A stretch of 64,000 nucleotides of DNA from Ephemerocybe angulata (taxonomy: Eukaryota > Basidiomycota > Agaricomycetes > Agaricales > Psathyrellaceae), in contig JAACJK010000219.1 in the NCBI GenBank assembly GCA_013368325.1, positions 1,054,001-1,118,000 on the forward strand, in the 5' to 3' direction. The notes beneath the pieces are model-generated. The model saw only the letters and a list, made by a program, of their open reading frames with translations, had not been told where the DNA came from and did not search any database. The first letter of the stretch is position 1, and each line of letters starts with the position of its first letter. This document shows, in pieces, positions 22,548-33,948 of the stretch. The position numbers were made by a program, and so were the translations under genes.

Positions 22548-23966
22548 ATGAACTCTGCCATGATCCTGGACTTGAACTTCTTCTATCCCCAGCCGGGTAT
22601 GAAGCTCAAAGACGGGCGATACGAGCTCTTGCGCCCTCTGGGATCAGGAGCCTATTCGACTACATGGCTCGTTCACAACGCATTCACCGAGTATGTAGTA
22701 TGCACCCCAAATTTATGGGTTGCATTTCGTGCTCACACTCACAACATAGCTGCGACTATCATTACGCCTCCGTGAAGATATTGACCAGGATGGCCACGGA
22801 TGCGCACAGGGCTGGGACGATGAATGAGCTAGATTTTCTAAAGACCATCGCGGTGAAGGCGCTCTATACCAGCCTTCCTGTTCTTGAAGATCATTTTGAA
22901 ATCTGTGGACCAACCGGCCCACACCTCTGCCTTGTCTTCACCCTCATGGGCCAGGACGTGTCGTCGTTTCGAAAAACTTCCCCGAACAAAGCTCTTCACC
23001 CGTGCATTGCTAAGAAGATTCTTCTGGAAACCGTGGCAGCTATTGCTACACTACACGATGCGCAGATAATCCATACGGGTACGGCTCTCTTGGAAGGCAC
23101 AATCCAATCGCTAACACGATTGCACAGATGTCAAAGCCAACAACATCCTTTTCGACGGGATTGGTGGGGATAATGAGTTAACCAAGGAGGAACTAGGCAG
23201 CCACCCCCTGGAGGTCGTCGGCCGATTCAAGCTTTCAGATGAAACTGAGCTCTCCGTGTTTGCGCCACGCCCCTTTGATGCACCAGCTCCATGGAATATG
23301 TCGCACCTGGATTCAGAGGCTCAGACGTTTCGTCTGATGGACTTGGGTCATGGTATGTGCTCTAGTATCTATGCTTTGCGTGAGCTTGTTTGTTAACCTT
23401 CTTGTAGCACAGTGGGCTGGTCGACAGCCTACAGTCGAAGTATTTGGATCCATCGCGCTGCGCGCCCCAGAGATTGTCATCGGCTCGAATTTTGGGCCCA
23501 AGCTCGATATCTGGGCGGTTGGCTGTTTGACATACGAGCTTCTTGCAGGTGAATGGCTGTTCAATCCAGTCGGAAAGGACGACAGGGAGATGGAGGCCGA
23601 TCTTCTCGCCCAGATTTTTGCTATAACCGGAGAGCGGTACAGTAAGCTTACTCTCAGTCGGGCGCAGTGGAGTGACGACATATTGGATGAGGGGGGTGGG
23701 TGCTCTTTTGCTCTTGCTGGTAGCAACTACTCAGATACTGTTGTCCATCCACAGGGAATCCTAAAGGTCGAGGGGAGCTCAGCCCGACCTCCCTTGAAGC
23801 ACGTCTGTCAGCCCGCGGGTTCATTCCGGATGGAGAAGTCAAGCCGGCAGGGGATTTCATCAGGAAGTGCTTAAGAGTAAACACAGACGACAGACCCACG
23901 GCCGGTCACTTATGCGGCGACGAGTGGTTGTACGGTGCTTTCAACCGCTGCGTCGGAGGTCATTGA
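22548..23966 (+). CDS. SRPK-like protein kinase 2 (most intact copy)
   Basis: Five exons (22548-22690, 22750-23078, 23128-23352, 23408-23695, 23755-23966) give 398 residues. The start ATG at 22548 gives MNSAMILDLNFFYPQPGMKL. All key residues are present: LGSGAYSTTW, YASVKILTR, MNELDFLK, IIHTDVKANNILF, LMDLGHGAQ, ALRAPEIVIG and DIWAVGCLTYE. Of the four copies it is the one most likely to be an active kinase. It stops at VGGH, while copies 3 and 4 read on for about ten residues (SYSGYSRM). The matching bases downstream of its stop suggest that the stop was gained here. A diverged copy of its 3' end lies at 46.8 kb. Confidence 0.9.
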
Positions 23967-24227
23967 TGGACTTCAGTTATTCTGGCTAGTCATGACTCCA
24001 TCAGGTGTTTACGGCGATGTGTAGCGGTACAACCTGTGACTGTAGACTGAGATAGATAGCATCATCTATTAGATTGAGGTATGACAAGGATTGGGCGCTT
24101 AGCTGCCTGCTAGGTGTCTTGAATGACGTAATGCTTGGATCGATATTGAGAGAGTAAGCAGATGAAGAGGTCTATGTCCCAGACTTATCACTGCCAGTGC
24201 TTCTCACACCATTTCCTTTTTGTCAGT

Positions 24228-25680
24228 ATGGAAGCCACTGCGAGGCCGGATCTCGACTTTTTCTATCCTCAACCGGGTATGAAACTCAAGGACGGTCGAT
24301 ACGAGCTTTTGCGCCCTCTGCGATTAGGAGCTTGCTCTTCTACATGGATTGTTTACGAGGCAAATACCGAGTAGGCATGCCACCAAAGCTACGCCTTGCC
24401 TTTGAGTGCTCACATTCCATCCTAGCCGCCCTTGTCGGTATGCTGCTGTGAAAATATTGACAAGGATGGCCACGGAAGGGCACAGATCTGGGACAATGAA
24501 TGAATCGGCTTTTCTGAAAGCCATTATGGGGCTTGCACTTTCACATCGTATCAGCCTTCCTATCCTCCTGGATGATTTTGAAATCCTTGGGCCAGCTGGT
24601 CCACATCTCTGCTTTGTCTTCAGCGACGTCATGGGTCCGGACGTGTCCTCCTTCCGAAATATTACACCTACTAAAGCCCTTCACCCATGCATCGCTAAGA
24701 AGATTCTTTTGGATGTTGTGGGTGCGCTTTACGCACTTCACCAGGCCCACATAATTCATACAGGTAATGCCTCTATTGGAAGGTATAACCCATTTGCTGA
24801 CAGGATTGGTCCAGATGTCAAAGCCAACAACATCTTTCTTGTTGGGTTTGGCGACAAGCTTATCGAGGAAGAGCTGCGCGACCACTCCCTAGAGGTCGTA
24901 GGTCAATTCGAGCTTTCAGACGGAACCAAACACAGCATGTTTGCGCCACGCCCCTTCGAACCACCACCTCCATGGCATATGTCGCACATGGATTCAGAGC
25001 TTCTATCCTTTTGCCTGATGGGCTTTGGCCATGGTATGTGCTCTAATATCTATCTCTTGTCTGTATTCGTATTTTAACCTTCTCTGTAGCACAGTGGGCT
25101 GGTCGACAACCTACAGTCGGTGTATTTGGATCCATTGCACTGCGCGCCCCGGAGATCGTCATCGGCTCGGATTTCGGGCCCAGGCTTGATACTTGGGCGT
25201 TTGGCTGCTTAGCGTATGAGCTTCTAGCCGGCGAATGGCTTTTTAATCCGGTTGGAAGTGACGACCGGGAGATGGAGGCCGACCTTCTCGCCCAAATCTT
25301 TGCCTTGACGGGAGAGCGGTTCAGTAAGCTTACTCTGAGTCGGGCGCAGTGGAGTGACGACATATTGGACGAGGAGGGTGAGTGCTCTTTTGCTCTTACC
25401 GATTGCAAATACTCACGTACCATTATTGTTGTTCACAGGGAATCTTAAAGGTCGAGAGGAGAACAGTCCGACCTCACTTGAAGCGCGTCTGTCAGCCCGC
25501 GGATTCATTCCGAATGGAGAAGTCAATCTGGCAGCGGAGTTCATCGGGATGTGCTTAAGAGTTAACTCAGCCGACAGACCCATGGCTTACGATTTATTGG
25601 GCGACGATTGGTTGCACGGTGCTTTCTACCAGTGCATCGGAGGTCATTCAAGTTATTCTGGCTACTCTAGGATGACGTGA
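24228..25680 (+). CDS. SRPK-like protein kinase 3, probable pseudokinase
   Basis: Five exons (24228-24370, 24426-24763, 24815-25033, 25090-25377, 25439-25680) give 409 residues in phase. The frame is open, but key catalytic features are lost. The glycine loop reads LRLGACSSTW instead of LGSGAYSTTW. The Mg-binding DFG-equivalent reads LMGFGHG, so its Asp is Gly. The catalytic loop is still HTDVKANN. In helix F, DTWAFGCLAYELL replaces DIWAVGCLTYE. This fits a pseudokinase or a gene in early decay. It is the left partner of an inverted duplication: its counterpart is copy 4 at 44440-45886. Confidence 0.88.
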
Positions 25681-25858
25681 GGCACTTTCAGCGATGGTAC
25701 TATCATGCTGGTAGAATTCATGACGTCGATAACGAGAGATGACAAAACACGAGAAGAATGTGGGGGGTTAAATCAGGACTAGAAACAGACAAGAGGGTAA
25801 GTAAGTAAGCATGGGATGAATAAACCAGGCGAACTGGAAGTGTGCTCTTCAACGGTAA

Positions 25859-27501
25859 TCAGAGAAGACACTGAGAGCATATCTTTTTCTCGATGTGGCT
25901 CAAAATAATCGGGGAAAGATAAGACTCTTCACAGAACGTGGTTAAGCAGCCTTCGCGGTGTACAGTCTTCTCGTATGTATGGGGGGGAACTGCGGTACAG
26001 TCTTCGTACGCGACATCTCCCGTCACGCAAACATTGTAGGGTACGTATTGTCCCCCTTCGGGTAAGGACAAGTTACCTTCTTTCAGAAAGGACATAATAA
26101 GCGCCCGTATATCCTTCTCACGGACTGCGCTCATATTGGGCTGGAATCCAGCAGCGACCACATCTTCGAGGAAATCGGAGTCAATCCCATCAAACGGCGT
26201 GCGCTCCGTGTAGATCTCCCAGACTGTAATGCCCAAAGCATAGAGATCGTCTGGTTTGGAAAGGGGGTACTTCGCTGTCGGGTACAAGGCGCTTGTCAAC
26301 ACGTCCTTGACGTGATCCTCGGTTTCGAATACCATTCCTTGAAACCCAATGGCTTTGGCGGAGTCCAGGACTCCAGGTTATCCTGCCAATTATCGACGAA
26401 GACGGTGGCGAGGGGGTCGATGCCGGTTTCTGTGATGACATATTCGTAGAAGGCGAGGTCGGGTTTACGCGCGCCGGCATCCCCTGAGGTGAAGACGCGG
26501 TCGAAGATTGACCAGTCGACGTCGGACTGACTAGTCCGAAGGATTTTCCAGTCAGGTATTGGGACGTTGGACATGGCGTAGACGCGGAGGGTGCCATATA
26601 ATTCCTCCTTTAATTTTCGGATGGCTTTTATGAGGTCGTAGTTTGCTTCGAGAGAGTTCCTGACCTGATCAAAGGCCGCACGGATTTCGCTGGGAGCAAT
26701 CTTGAACTCGTCTCCGATGCGGTTATAGCAATCCTCCTCGGTAATGTGGTTGCGCTCGTAGTCGTGCCATGTTGCTGAAGCATGAATGTCACGGAGAATT
26801 TTTGGGGAGATGGATGGAATGAACCCCGCTGGCAGTTTGAAGAGGACATCAGCGAAGTCGACAATGATGGTCGAGACAGTTGACATTGGGGTTCCAGTGG
26901 CTCTTGAGGCGCGGAAGGGGGATATGTATTGAAGAGCGCTGTTTGAGTGTGGTGTGTTGGTATTTTCTAGAGCTGCTGAGGCAAAGTTACAGAGCTTAAG
27001 ACAAGGTGGGGTGCCAGTGAAGACGAGGTTGTCGGGTTTTATGTCACTGTGGATTATCCCTTGCGTGTGAAGGCGGGAAACAAGTTCTGTGAGGATAGCA
27101 ATCCGTTCGGGTTTGGAGGAGGAAGTGTCCACTTCGGCGAAAGGGCTCCCCAAGGGTTGGATGTACCCGCAAATGGCATTCTTGTCAAACACACGTCCAA
27201 TGGGTTGGACAGCGCATCCATTCCCTGCCGTGGAAGCCATGTGCATTTCGTGGTAGAGAGACCGAAGTCGGATGCTGAGAGGAAGGTAGACATCGGACTC
27301 CGCACTGGTATCGAGGATTTTGACGAAGTATGTGTCCTTGTAAACCGCAAGGGACTTTTCGCCAGCAATGACAGAAACCGGTTTACACTGGGGCCAGAGG
27401 GTGTCCAGTTCTATGTCGAGCTCCCAGGACCCAAAGGGCTCGAGCAATCTTGCTCTGGTTGCTGCTAAACTGGTTTTCGGGGCCATGTGAGGGGAAAACA
27501 T
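25859..27501 (-). pseudogene. Kinase with inserted HAD hydrolase domain, copy A (frameshifted)
   Basis: It starts at ATG 27501 and ends at a stop at 25859. Order: divergent kinase N-lobe (SLAVYKDTYFVKI), IIHSDIKPDNLVF catalytic loop, LKLCNFASA in place of DFG, then LQYISPFRAS. Next comes a complete HAD-hydrolase-like domain of about 180 residues beginning MSTVSTIIVDFADVLFKLP. The kinase then resumes at KPDDLYALGITVWEIYTERTP, and the gene ends in the Cys-rich tail (YEDC, HREGC, FCEE, IEKKICSQC). HAD motifs seen: DFAD (nucleophile), YAMSN, ARKPD and VFVDN. Near 26363-26390 it carries 8 extra bases relative to copy B, made of a GGAGTCC/GGACTCC near-palindrome. Frame is lost there, with a stop at 26296. 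No GT-AG intron can absorb it. No introns are needed elsewhere. Confidence 0.85.
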
Positions 27502-27540
27502 CGAACTTCAACGTGAATGAAGTGATCGAACAGGGGTAGT

Positions 27541-27799
27541 TACTTATGGGCGGCTGTTTGGTTCGAACATGGAGAGCAAACAGCTCGGTCCCTTTCGCAG
27601 CCATCAGCGAGATATCACTTTCCGGCACAAACACCCATCTATTCTCCAGGACAGCTATGCGGAATCCCTCTCTAGTCGCGACTGAATACGACTCGCTCAG
27701 CTATGCCAACGCCCACATAACCGCAACAGCCTTTGAACTCAATGAAAATGCTCTCTATGCAGCATCAGAACGCAAAAATCTAGACGGGGATGTCGAGGT
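27541..27799 (+). pseudogene. Duplicated 5' fragment of ELP1
   Basis: The stretch copies the upstream flank and first exon of ELP1 (39592-39848, opposite strand). The start codon equivalent is at 27657 (MRNPSLVATEYDSLSYANAH). It breaks off after NLDGDVEV, where the sequence switches to a fragment of the pseudouridine-synthase gene. It is divergent from kinase-HAD copy A exactly as ELP1 is from copy B. It cannot make a functional Elongator subunit. Confidence 0.9.
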
Positions 27800-28170
27800 C
27801 CCAAACCCGAGAAGCTGTATATCTTTTTGCACGCGAAGAAGTATGCGACGAGTCTGGGGGCGTTTGAGACGGATACGCCTGAGTGGGCTGCGGAGGGGTG
27901 GAAGTGGGATAGTAGTGAGTAGTATTAGAGCGGGACGGTAGATTGGAGTAGATGCTTGATTTATGTTTTGTGGCCTTGGTGCTTGGATTACAGATGCTCT
28001 TGGTCGCCCAAGTTCGATACCCATAAAGGTGCAGCCGTCCTGTATCGTGTCGATTAGGGATATATACATACATTACAAACATGGAACCCTTCAAAGCGAA
28101 GGTATAAGGAGTGGCAAGTGAGGAGTGTGTATTGGTCACTGGAATGGTGGTTAGGCGCCGAGCAGTACGA
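27799..28170 (+). pseudogene. Duplicated 3' fragment of the PUS9-type gene with flank
   Basis: The fragment starts in the last exon ([30 protein letters not shown]) and includes the stop at 27920-27922. It continues through about 250 bp of 3' flank, matching 46908-47270 in inverted orientation. The match ends in a GTTAGGCGCCGAGCAGTAC block at about 28150-28170. From there the CWC15 end continues alone. Confidence 0.88.
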
Positions 28171-29207
28171 GGAGAAACAGGAGCCTCACCTTGATGAATT
28201 TCGACATGAACTTCTTGTGGAACTCTGTCCTGAGCAAGTCGTTGACGAACTGTCCTCCCTGCTTGTCTTTTGCATTCACAGCCTGGTTCTTGAAGATCAA
28301 GTCTGTATACAAGAAACGTCAGTCACCGAAAGAACAGAAGACAGAAGGAAGAACATGGCCATGTAATAGTACTCACCGTCGTCCCATCTCCGTTTCACTT
28401 GGAACGTGCCAGGCACCGTCGTGTCGATGCCCTTGGGCGTCTGACCCAGTGCAGCGGCGAGGTTCAGCAGCGGGTTGCTTGTCGCAATGTCCGCCTCGCG
28501 CTGCGCTGCAGTGCTCGCATTCTGCTCTGCTTCTTGCCGCGCCTTCTCCTCCGCACGTTCCCGCTTGATCTTCTCCAACTCGCGCATAAGTTCTGCCGTC
28601 TCGTCCTCCTCATCCGATTCCTCCTCCTCGCTGAATACCCACGTTTCAATAAACAGTTGCACCCAATGACGAAGACACGACGCACCTCGACTCATCCTCC
28701 TCATCTTTATCCTCGTCCATCCTATCCTTGCCCTTACCATTACCATTACCCTCCCCGTCCTCCTCGCCCTCACTCTCATCACTATCGTCCTTATCCAGCT
28801 CCAACGCCTCCTGCAACAACTTTCGGCGCTTATTACTCTCGCCCTCCTCCTCTTCCGTCGCACTCTTAGCCCCCTCAATCATCCCAACAGGCCCACGCGG
28901 CTCCTCGTCCTCCGGCAACGGCGGCTTGCCCTCCGCCTTGCGCTTCTTGTTGCGCGCCTGCCGCTCCGCCTCGAGCAGCTCCGCGCGCAGGTCGCGCTTC
29001 TTCACCTCGCCCACGGACGTCTGGCCTACCTGCCTGTCATGGTTCGAGTCTCAATATGCTTTCGTTCATGTCGGACTTTAGGGGAAAGGCATACCGGAAT
29101 TTGAGCTTCGTGTGCGAGGCCATGTCGCGCACGGAGTACTGCCTCGAGCCGGCCTTGGAATCTTTCGCCTGGGCAGGGTCCCATGTCGGTCTGTGAGCTG
29201 TAGACAT
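28151..29207 (-). CDS. CWC15: Spliceosome protein CWC15 (Cwf15)
   Basis: Four exons (29095-29207, 28686-29033, 28377-28630, 28151-28302) give 288 residues in phase. Cwc15 belongs to the Prp19/NineTeen complex in the active spliceosome. The N terminus has the family signature MSTAHRPTWDPAQ.. then SRQYSVRDMASHTKLKFRQ. A long acidic, low-complexity middle follows, and the conserved C-terminal block reads LLNLAAALG, VKRRWDDDLIFKNQA and FVNDLLRTEFHKKFMSKFIK. Most relatives stop at about this last motif. Here the frame continues for 12 more hydrophobic residues (VRLLFLLVLLGA) to the TAA at 28151, inside a block that is duplicated at 46.9 kb. A last intron with a GTGAGG donor is an alternative, but I found no clear acceptor. 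Confidence 0.92.
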
Positions 29208-29790
29208 TTTGGTGCGTGGTAGAGGGGCGTGAAGACGGGAGTAAAGTGAGGATGGAGGAAGACGGCGGTTCTGCTAAACGCCTTGACGCCGAGTCAAGTG
29301 ATGGGATTGAGGAATTATTTAATTGATTAGATAATATTTTCCCTCGGGACTTAGCAGGCCTGGAAAACATGTGATGTACGACATGACCGCGTCGCGACGC
29401 GTTTTTGGGCGCTCAAAACCAACAGACAACATGTTTCGGAAGCTGGCTATATAAGAGTTATAGGAGAGCTGTAGTACAGAGGGTATAGCCAGAGCGTATA
29501 TGTACAAGTCCAAAATTACAGTGCGACGCGCAGCGCCGACACAGGTGTAGATGCAAGGTTACTGTACAATGTGCCTACTGTAAATAGGAAGTGGCGGCGT
29601 CATAAGATGTCGTCAATAGATAAGCCAAGAGGATGATAGTGGAGAGAGGAACGATAACAGAGGAGATAGCAAGAGCAAGGAGAGTGTGTTGTGAGATCGC
29701 GATAGATGATAGCAGACGGGATGCAGTGGAGAGGGTCCAAGAAGAATGAGAGGGTATTAAAGAGGAAAGCAAGAAATAACGGTCCGAATG
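29208..29790. other. Intergenic region
   Basis: This is the promoter side of CWC15 and the 3' flank of the Asp-rich orphan gene. I see no gene or RNA. Confidence 0.4.
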
Positions 29791-31334
29791 TTATGGCGCA
29801 GTGGCCTGTCTTGTCCGTTTTGCAGCGAAGAACTCTCTTCGCAAGTCCGCTCGAACAGCTTTATCCTCGTACCACTGCTGTTCGAAGGATGACTCGTCTA
29901 ACCGCCTCGACGCGTCTCTCTCGTGCGCCTCCGAGTATGCTTTAGTCAACAAGAAATGAATGTGTCGCAGCCTTAGTCTGTCGAAGCTTGCCTGACGTCG
30001 CCTATCAGCCACTGAACTGTAATTTGAGGTTAAAACGCGCCCGTACCTGGAACTTTGTCGCCAAGTCTCCCATCTTATCCTGGTGTTCACGCAGCTTCTT
30101 CAGAACATTAGCTATCTGGTGAGGCTTCAAAACGCGTTCCTCGATGGTCGGTCTGATAGACAACAGGCGGAAGAGCGTCCTGTGACATGAACACATGGTC
30201 TGAGCGCCTACACCATCAACAGAAACCAACCAACATACCGATTCAGGGAATACATGCGTTTGCAGTACTTGGAATGCCACCCAGGCGACCGCACATTCCA
30301 CTCCTCTTCGCCTAGCCTCCGTCGTCGCGTCAGGTTCTCCAAAATGAGGTTGACACTATCTTCAATAGCGCCGCAAGTGTCGACGTGATCGGTAAACGCC
30401 TCTACCGGCCGTTGCGCGAAGAACCACTGCATGATAGGATTGAATTCAATCAAACACGTTGCAGAACATGAAAACGGACAAAGCGTACCGTGCACATGAT
30501 TTGGAGATCTTCTAGGACGGTTCTAAGGAGGTTGAAGTTATCCTGCAGCAAGGCGATCTCGGTCGGAGTATCTAGCTTCGGCGTCCCTGGCTGCGGTTGG
30601 GATTGCGATTGAGGTTGTGGTGGATGTGGTGGAGCGCGGGTCTTGGTCGCCACCGGCATGGTGCTGGGCGACGCCAAATGTTTGACGGGCGGCGTCGGCG
30701 CGTCTGCAGTCCTGGAACGTCGCGGAGGGGACTTATTTTGGGCGGGTGGGCATGGTGGTTGGCGCGGCGGGGGTGGGGTGGTGGGAGGGGAAAGAGGAGG
30801 ATTGTTGATTGGTATTCCAAAAGTGTTTCTCCGGATTCCGGAGAGAGCGCCGCTTTCAGTAGATATTCTCGGCAGGCGCGTGTTGGCATTCCGCATGTCG
30901 TTCAACTTCTCATAATACAGGTCTTCATCGTCGTCGTCGTCGTTATACAGTTCATTATTGTCGTACTGGTCGTCTTCGTGGTTGTTGTGCGCGTATCGGT
31001 TATTGTCGTCATCGTCATATTGTTGTTGTTCGTCGTCGTCATGATCCACCTCGTCGAGAACATTGCTTCGCGCGAGAGTGTACACTGAGGCCTTGCCATC
31101 GAGCCCGTCGACCCACCCGCTCTCCAGGGAGAACGAGGGTCGAAGGTACTGTGCTGATCCGGAGAATGGGGAGTAGAAATGGCGGTGGGAAGCAGCAGTG
31201 GTGTCGGCGAAATCATGGAGGGTCTGCAGCGTGCCCAACATCGAACCACCACGGTGGGGACTCTGCGCCTCGTGCCCGACCCCAGAGCGCCGCCGCCGGC
31301 GTGTGCTCGTCGTGGCAATCGTCTTGGTGGCCAT
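29791..31334 (-). CDS. Orphan protein with Asp/Asn-rich and Pro-rich segments
   Basis: Four exons (30489-31334, 30239-30426, 30047-30179, 29791-29991) give 455 residues in phase. The first in-frame ATG is at 31334 (MATKTIATTSTRRRRRS). Residues about 95-140 are almost pure Asp, Asn, Gln and Tyr (DHDDDEQQQYDDDD.., DDDDDED). Then comes a Pro-rich stretch (PPLSPPTTPPPPRQPP, PPHPPQPQSQSQPQP). From about residue 265 the protein becomes helical and ordered: EIALLQDNFNLLRTVLEDLQ, WFFAQRPVEAF, HSKYCKRMYSLNRTLFRLLS, VLKKLREHQDKMGDLA. I recognise no family. The ordered C-terminal half probably carries the function; a coiled-coil partner-binding role is possible. Confidence 0.75.
30920..31050 (-). repeat. 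Low-complexity GAC/AAC tract coding Asp/Asn
   Basis: A run of GTCGTC/GTTGTT units on the plus strand encodes Asp and Asn repeats on the minus strand inside the orphan gene. It is prone to slippage. Confidence 0.7.
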
Positions 31335-32075
31335 GGAAGCACAGCGGCCGTGGTCGTGAGTGCAGTCGTCTGATGGAGAAAAGGGGGGCCTCGAGGCAGC
31401 TCTCAAGCAGTGATTCGGTGATGACGGTAGAAAAACATAAAAGGTCGTGGTCGTCGAGATCCAAGAAGAGCCGGGAGGGTGGTCGTCGTCGTCTACAAAA
31501 GGGTGCTCACTGTCATGGTCGTTGCCACAACCATCAGCGTTCGCTGGCAAGCGTAGCGAGTAAGGCACAATCGCAGCCACAAACAATGGCGGTAAGACGT
31601 AAACATCGTCCGTCTCCCGCGCTCCTCTTTAAACACAAGCCACTTCATTTCCCTGTATCCAGGCGTTTACCTACCTTCCATGTCTTCTAAAGGCGCCGTA
31701 TGACGGCCCCTTCATAAACCTTCTATATGTTTATCATTCGCTCCGATTGGGCGTTCTGAAACGCACTACACGCACCGTACACGCAGCGACACCCGGATAA
31801 CTAAACACAAGACGGAAAGTGATTCTTTTGAGCATATCACAGTCTACTCCGTACCGACAAGCAGCACCTCTGAGTAACAAAGAATTGGGTGTAGATAAAA
31901 CACATACAGCACCTGGTAGAGATGTTATCCAAGGAGGCAGCAGTCGCCTCAGGTCCATGGCCAGCCCCCGCGAAAGAAGAAAAGAAAGAAAAAGAAGCAA
32001 CGCTCGCACTCGCACGGTGAGCCTTCGGCGTGTCCTGACCCTAGATCGCCCCCTTGCCCCCACGAACCTCGATCA
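31335..32075. other. Intergenic region
   Basis: This holds the upstream region of the Asp-rich orphan gene and the 3' flank of the F-BAR gene. An open frame continues upstream of 31334 in the orphan's frame but lacks an ATG. No other feature is seen. Confidence 0.4.
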
Positions 32076-33948
32076 TCAAAACAAGCAGACGAAGTTGCTG
32101 GGGAACACATGCCGCCCTGGAACCTTCCTCGTCTCGTCCAGTAGCTCACCACTCCACCAACCGTCGTCCGGGGTCGCCGTCACCGCTATAACATCGCCTG
32201 ACTGGAAGTCGAACTCCTCGGGAATCGTAGCGGTATAATCGTATAATGCTTTCACTATGGAACGGAACACGGATGAGTAAGAACCGCTGATCAGGACGGC
32301 ATCTTGATACACATACCGTAAAACAGAATCGGGTTTCCCCCACTTCCGTCTGGCTCAGGCTGATTTTGAGGTTGCTGAGGCATCTGAGGCATCGGAGGGG
32401 GAGGGCTGGAGGACCTGAACCCCCCAGGAATGACAGGCAAAGGCCCAGATTGCCGATTCCTCGGCGTAGCAGCGGTGGGGGCGGATGAACTGCCGCTGCT
32501 GGGCGCACCGGGTGGACGGCCTGTCGGAGGGTTTGTGGGCGGCGGAGATGTATGGGTTGCCTGGTGGTGGCTTCCGGCAGAGCCTGATGATGTGTGTCCG
32601 TTGGCGCGTCCGTTGCTCTGGTGTACAGGCTGCTGCGAGACCCCATTCGACACTGGTGCAGCGGGTGGCGGAACCTCAGCGACGTGTTGGTCCTGTCCTG
32701 GCTCATTTAGGTACGGAGCCTGCGGGCGAACGGACATGCGGACAAAATTGGCCTGTCGGACTCTGCCTGTTCCAGCCTGCGCGGGAGTTCCTTCAATGAA
32801 GGGGACGAATTCTGCGGGTTGATGTATCGAGTTCCCAGTACCGTAATCGTTGACGAAGTTCACCATATCAGCGGGGGGATCGAGTTGATCCAGCGCCGTC
32901 CGCACCCGCTCGCAAGACTTGGGTACGTGGTCAGCGGAGGTGCCGAGTACAGGTAGCATAGCTAGGTACTCACCTGGTCATCTGCCACACAGATAGTCGA
33001 GAGATCGTTTGCATATGCCCACAGAATATCCTTCATAAATTCCAGCCGTTCCTCCTCAATATCTTGGCAAGAATCGCAGAAGTTCTTCCACTCTGCCTCC
33101 CACTCCGGAAGCATATCAAACAAGGTCTTCGAGAAGTTCGCTAGATCCTTCTCATTGGCTTGGACCGTCTGCCGTGCACGCAGCAGTTTCATGTTGATCC
33201 TCTCCAAGTCCTTTCCAGTCATGTAGCTCGCTTGTTGGGTAAACGAGTTGATCCTCTCGCAGTCGCTCTCGTACTTCTCCCTCGCCTTTTGCACGTATGC
33301 CTCCTGCGTCTGCTTATTCTTGTGCTTCTTCTCCAGGGCCGACTGCTGATTTCTCCGATGAGCGACCTGTCTCGCATGGAATTCAGCAGTGGGTGTTTCA
33401 AGTTCCTCCCGGACCTGTCGCGCGAGCTCGAGATGGCTCTCCGCCTGCTTCTCGGTCTCCAATCTCAAGGTGTCCAAGCACGTCTTCAGCTCTCTAAATA
33501 CGGTCACAAGCGGCCATTAGCACCATGCACTTGTCCAGGCAAGGCAAGGCTCAAGGGTTGAGGGTTGCAAGGGAACTCACCCAATCTCGTCAGACCCTAT
33601 TGGCGCCTTCGCCAGCTTGGCCAGCTTCAAAGCATATTCTTCCTCGATGAGCGATCTGTAGAACCCGCAGCACTCTCGATCAGCTATGCCTAGCCCCTAT
33701 AAGAGGAGCGGATCCCTTCGATCCCACTTGGCCACTCACCTCTCATTCCAAAAATTCACCAGCTCATCCGTCGTCTTCGATGCATTCCGCATCCTCTTGA
33801 ACAGAATATTGGGCCCCTCGTCTCCTGGTCCCCAGAACGAGTTGCAGAACTCCCTCGACCGCGATCCATTGAACGGGTCGGATCCTTGTCCCCTGGGGGA
33901 GGCGTAGCGTGAAAGCGATGAGGTCGCGTGTTGCGACCGAGAGGCCAT
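32076..33948 (-). CDS. F-BAR and SH3 domain protein (cytokinesis type, Hof1/Imp2/Cdc15-like)
   Basis: Five exons (33740-33948, 33581-33655, 32974-33493, 32317-32917, 32076-32254) give 527 residues. The N-terminal half is an F-BAR domain: EFCNSFWG, ILFKRMRNASKTTDELVNFW and ERSLIEEEYALKLAKLAK (the FCH part), then long helices (ELKTCLDTLRLETEKQAE, YESDCERINSFTQQASYM, ERLEFMKDILWAYANDLS). A Pro/Ser-rich linker follows. The C terminus is one SH3 domain: VKALYDYTATIPEEFDFQSG, DDGWWSGELLD, GRHVFPSNFVCLF. Such proteins curve membranes and link them to actin regulators. One SH3 at the end and this length fit the Hof1/Imp2/Cdc15 group better than Bzz1, which has two SH3 domains. Confidence 0.9.
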
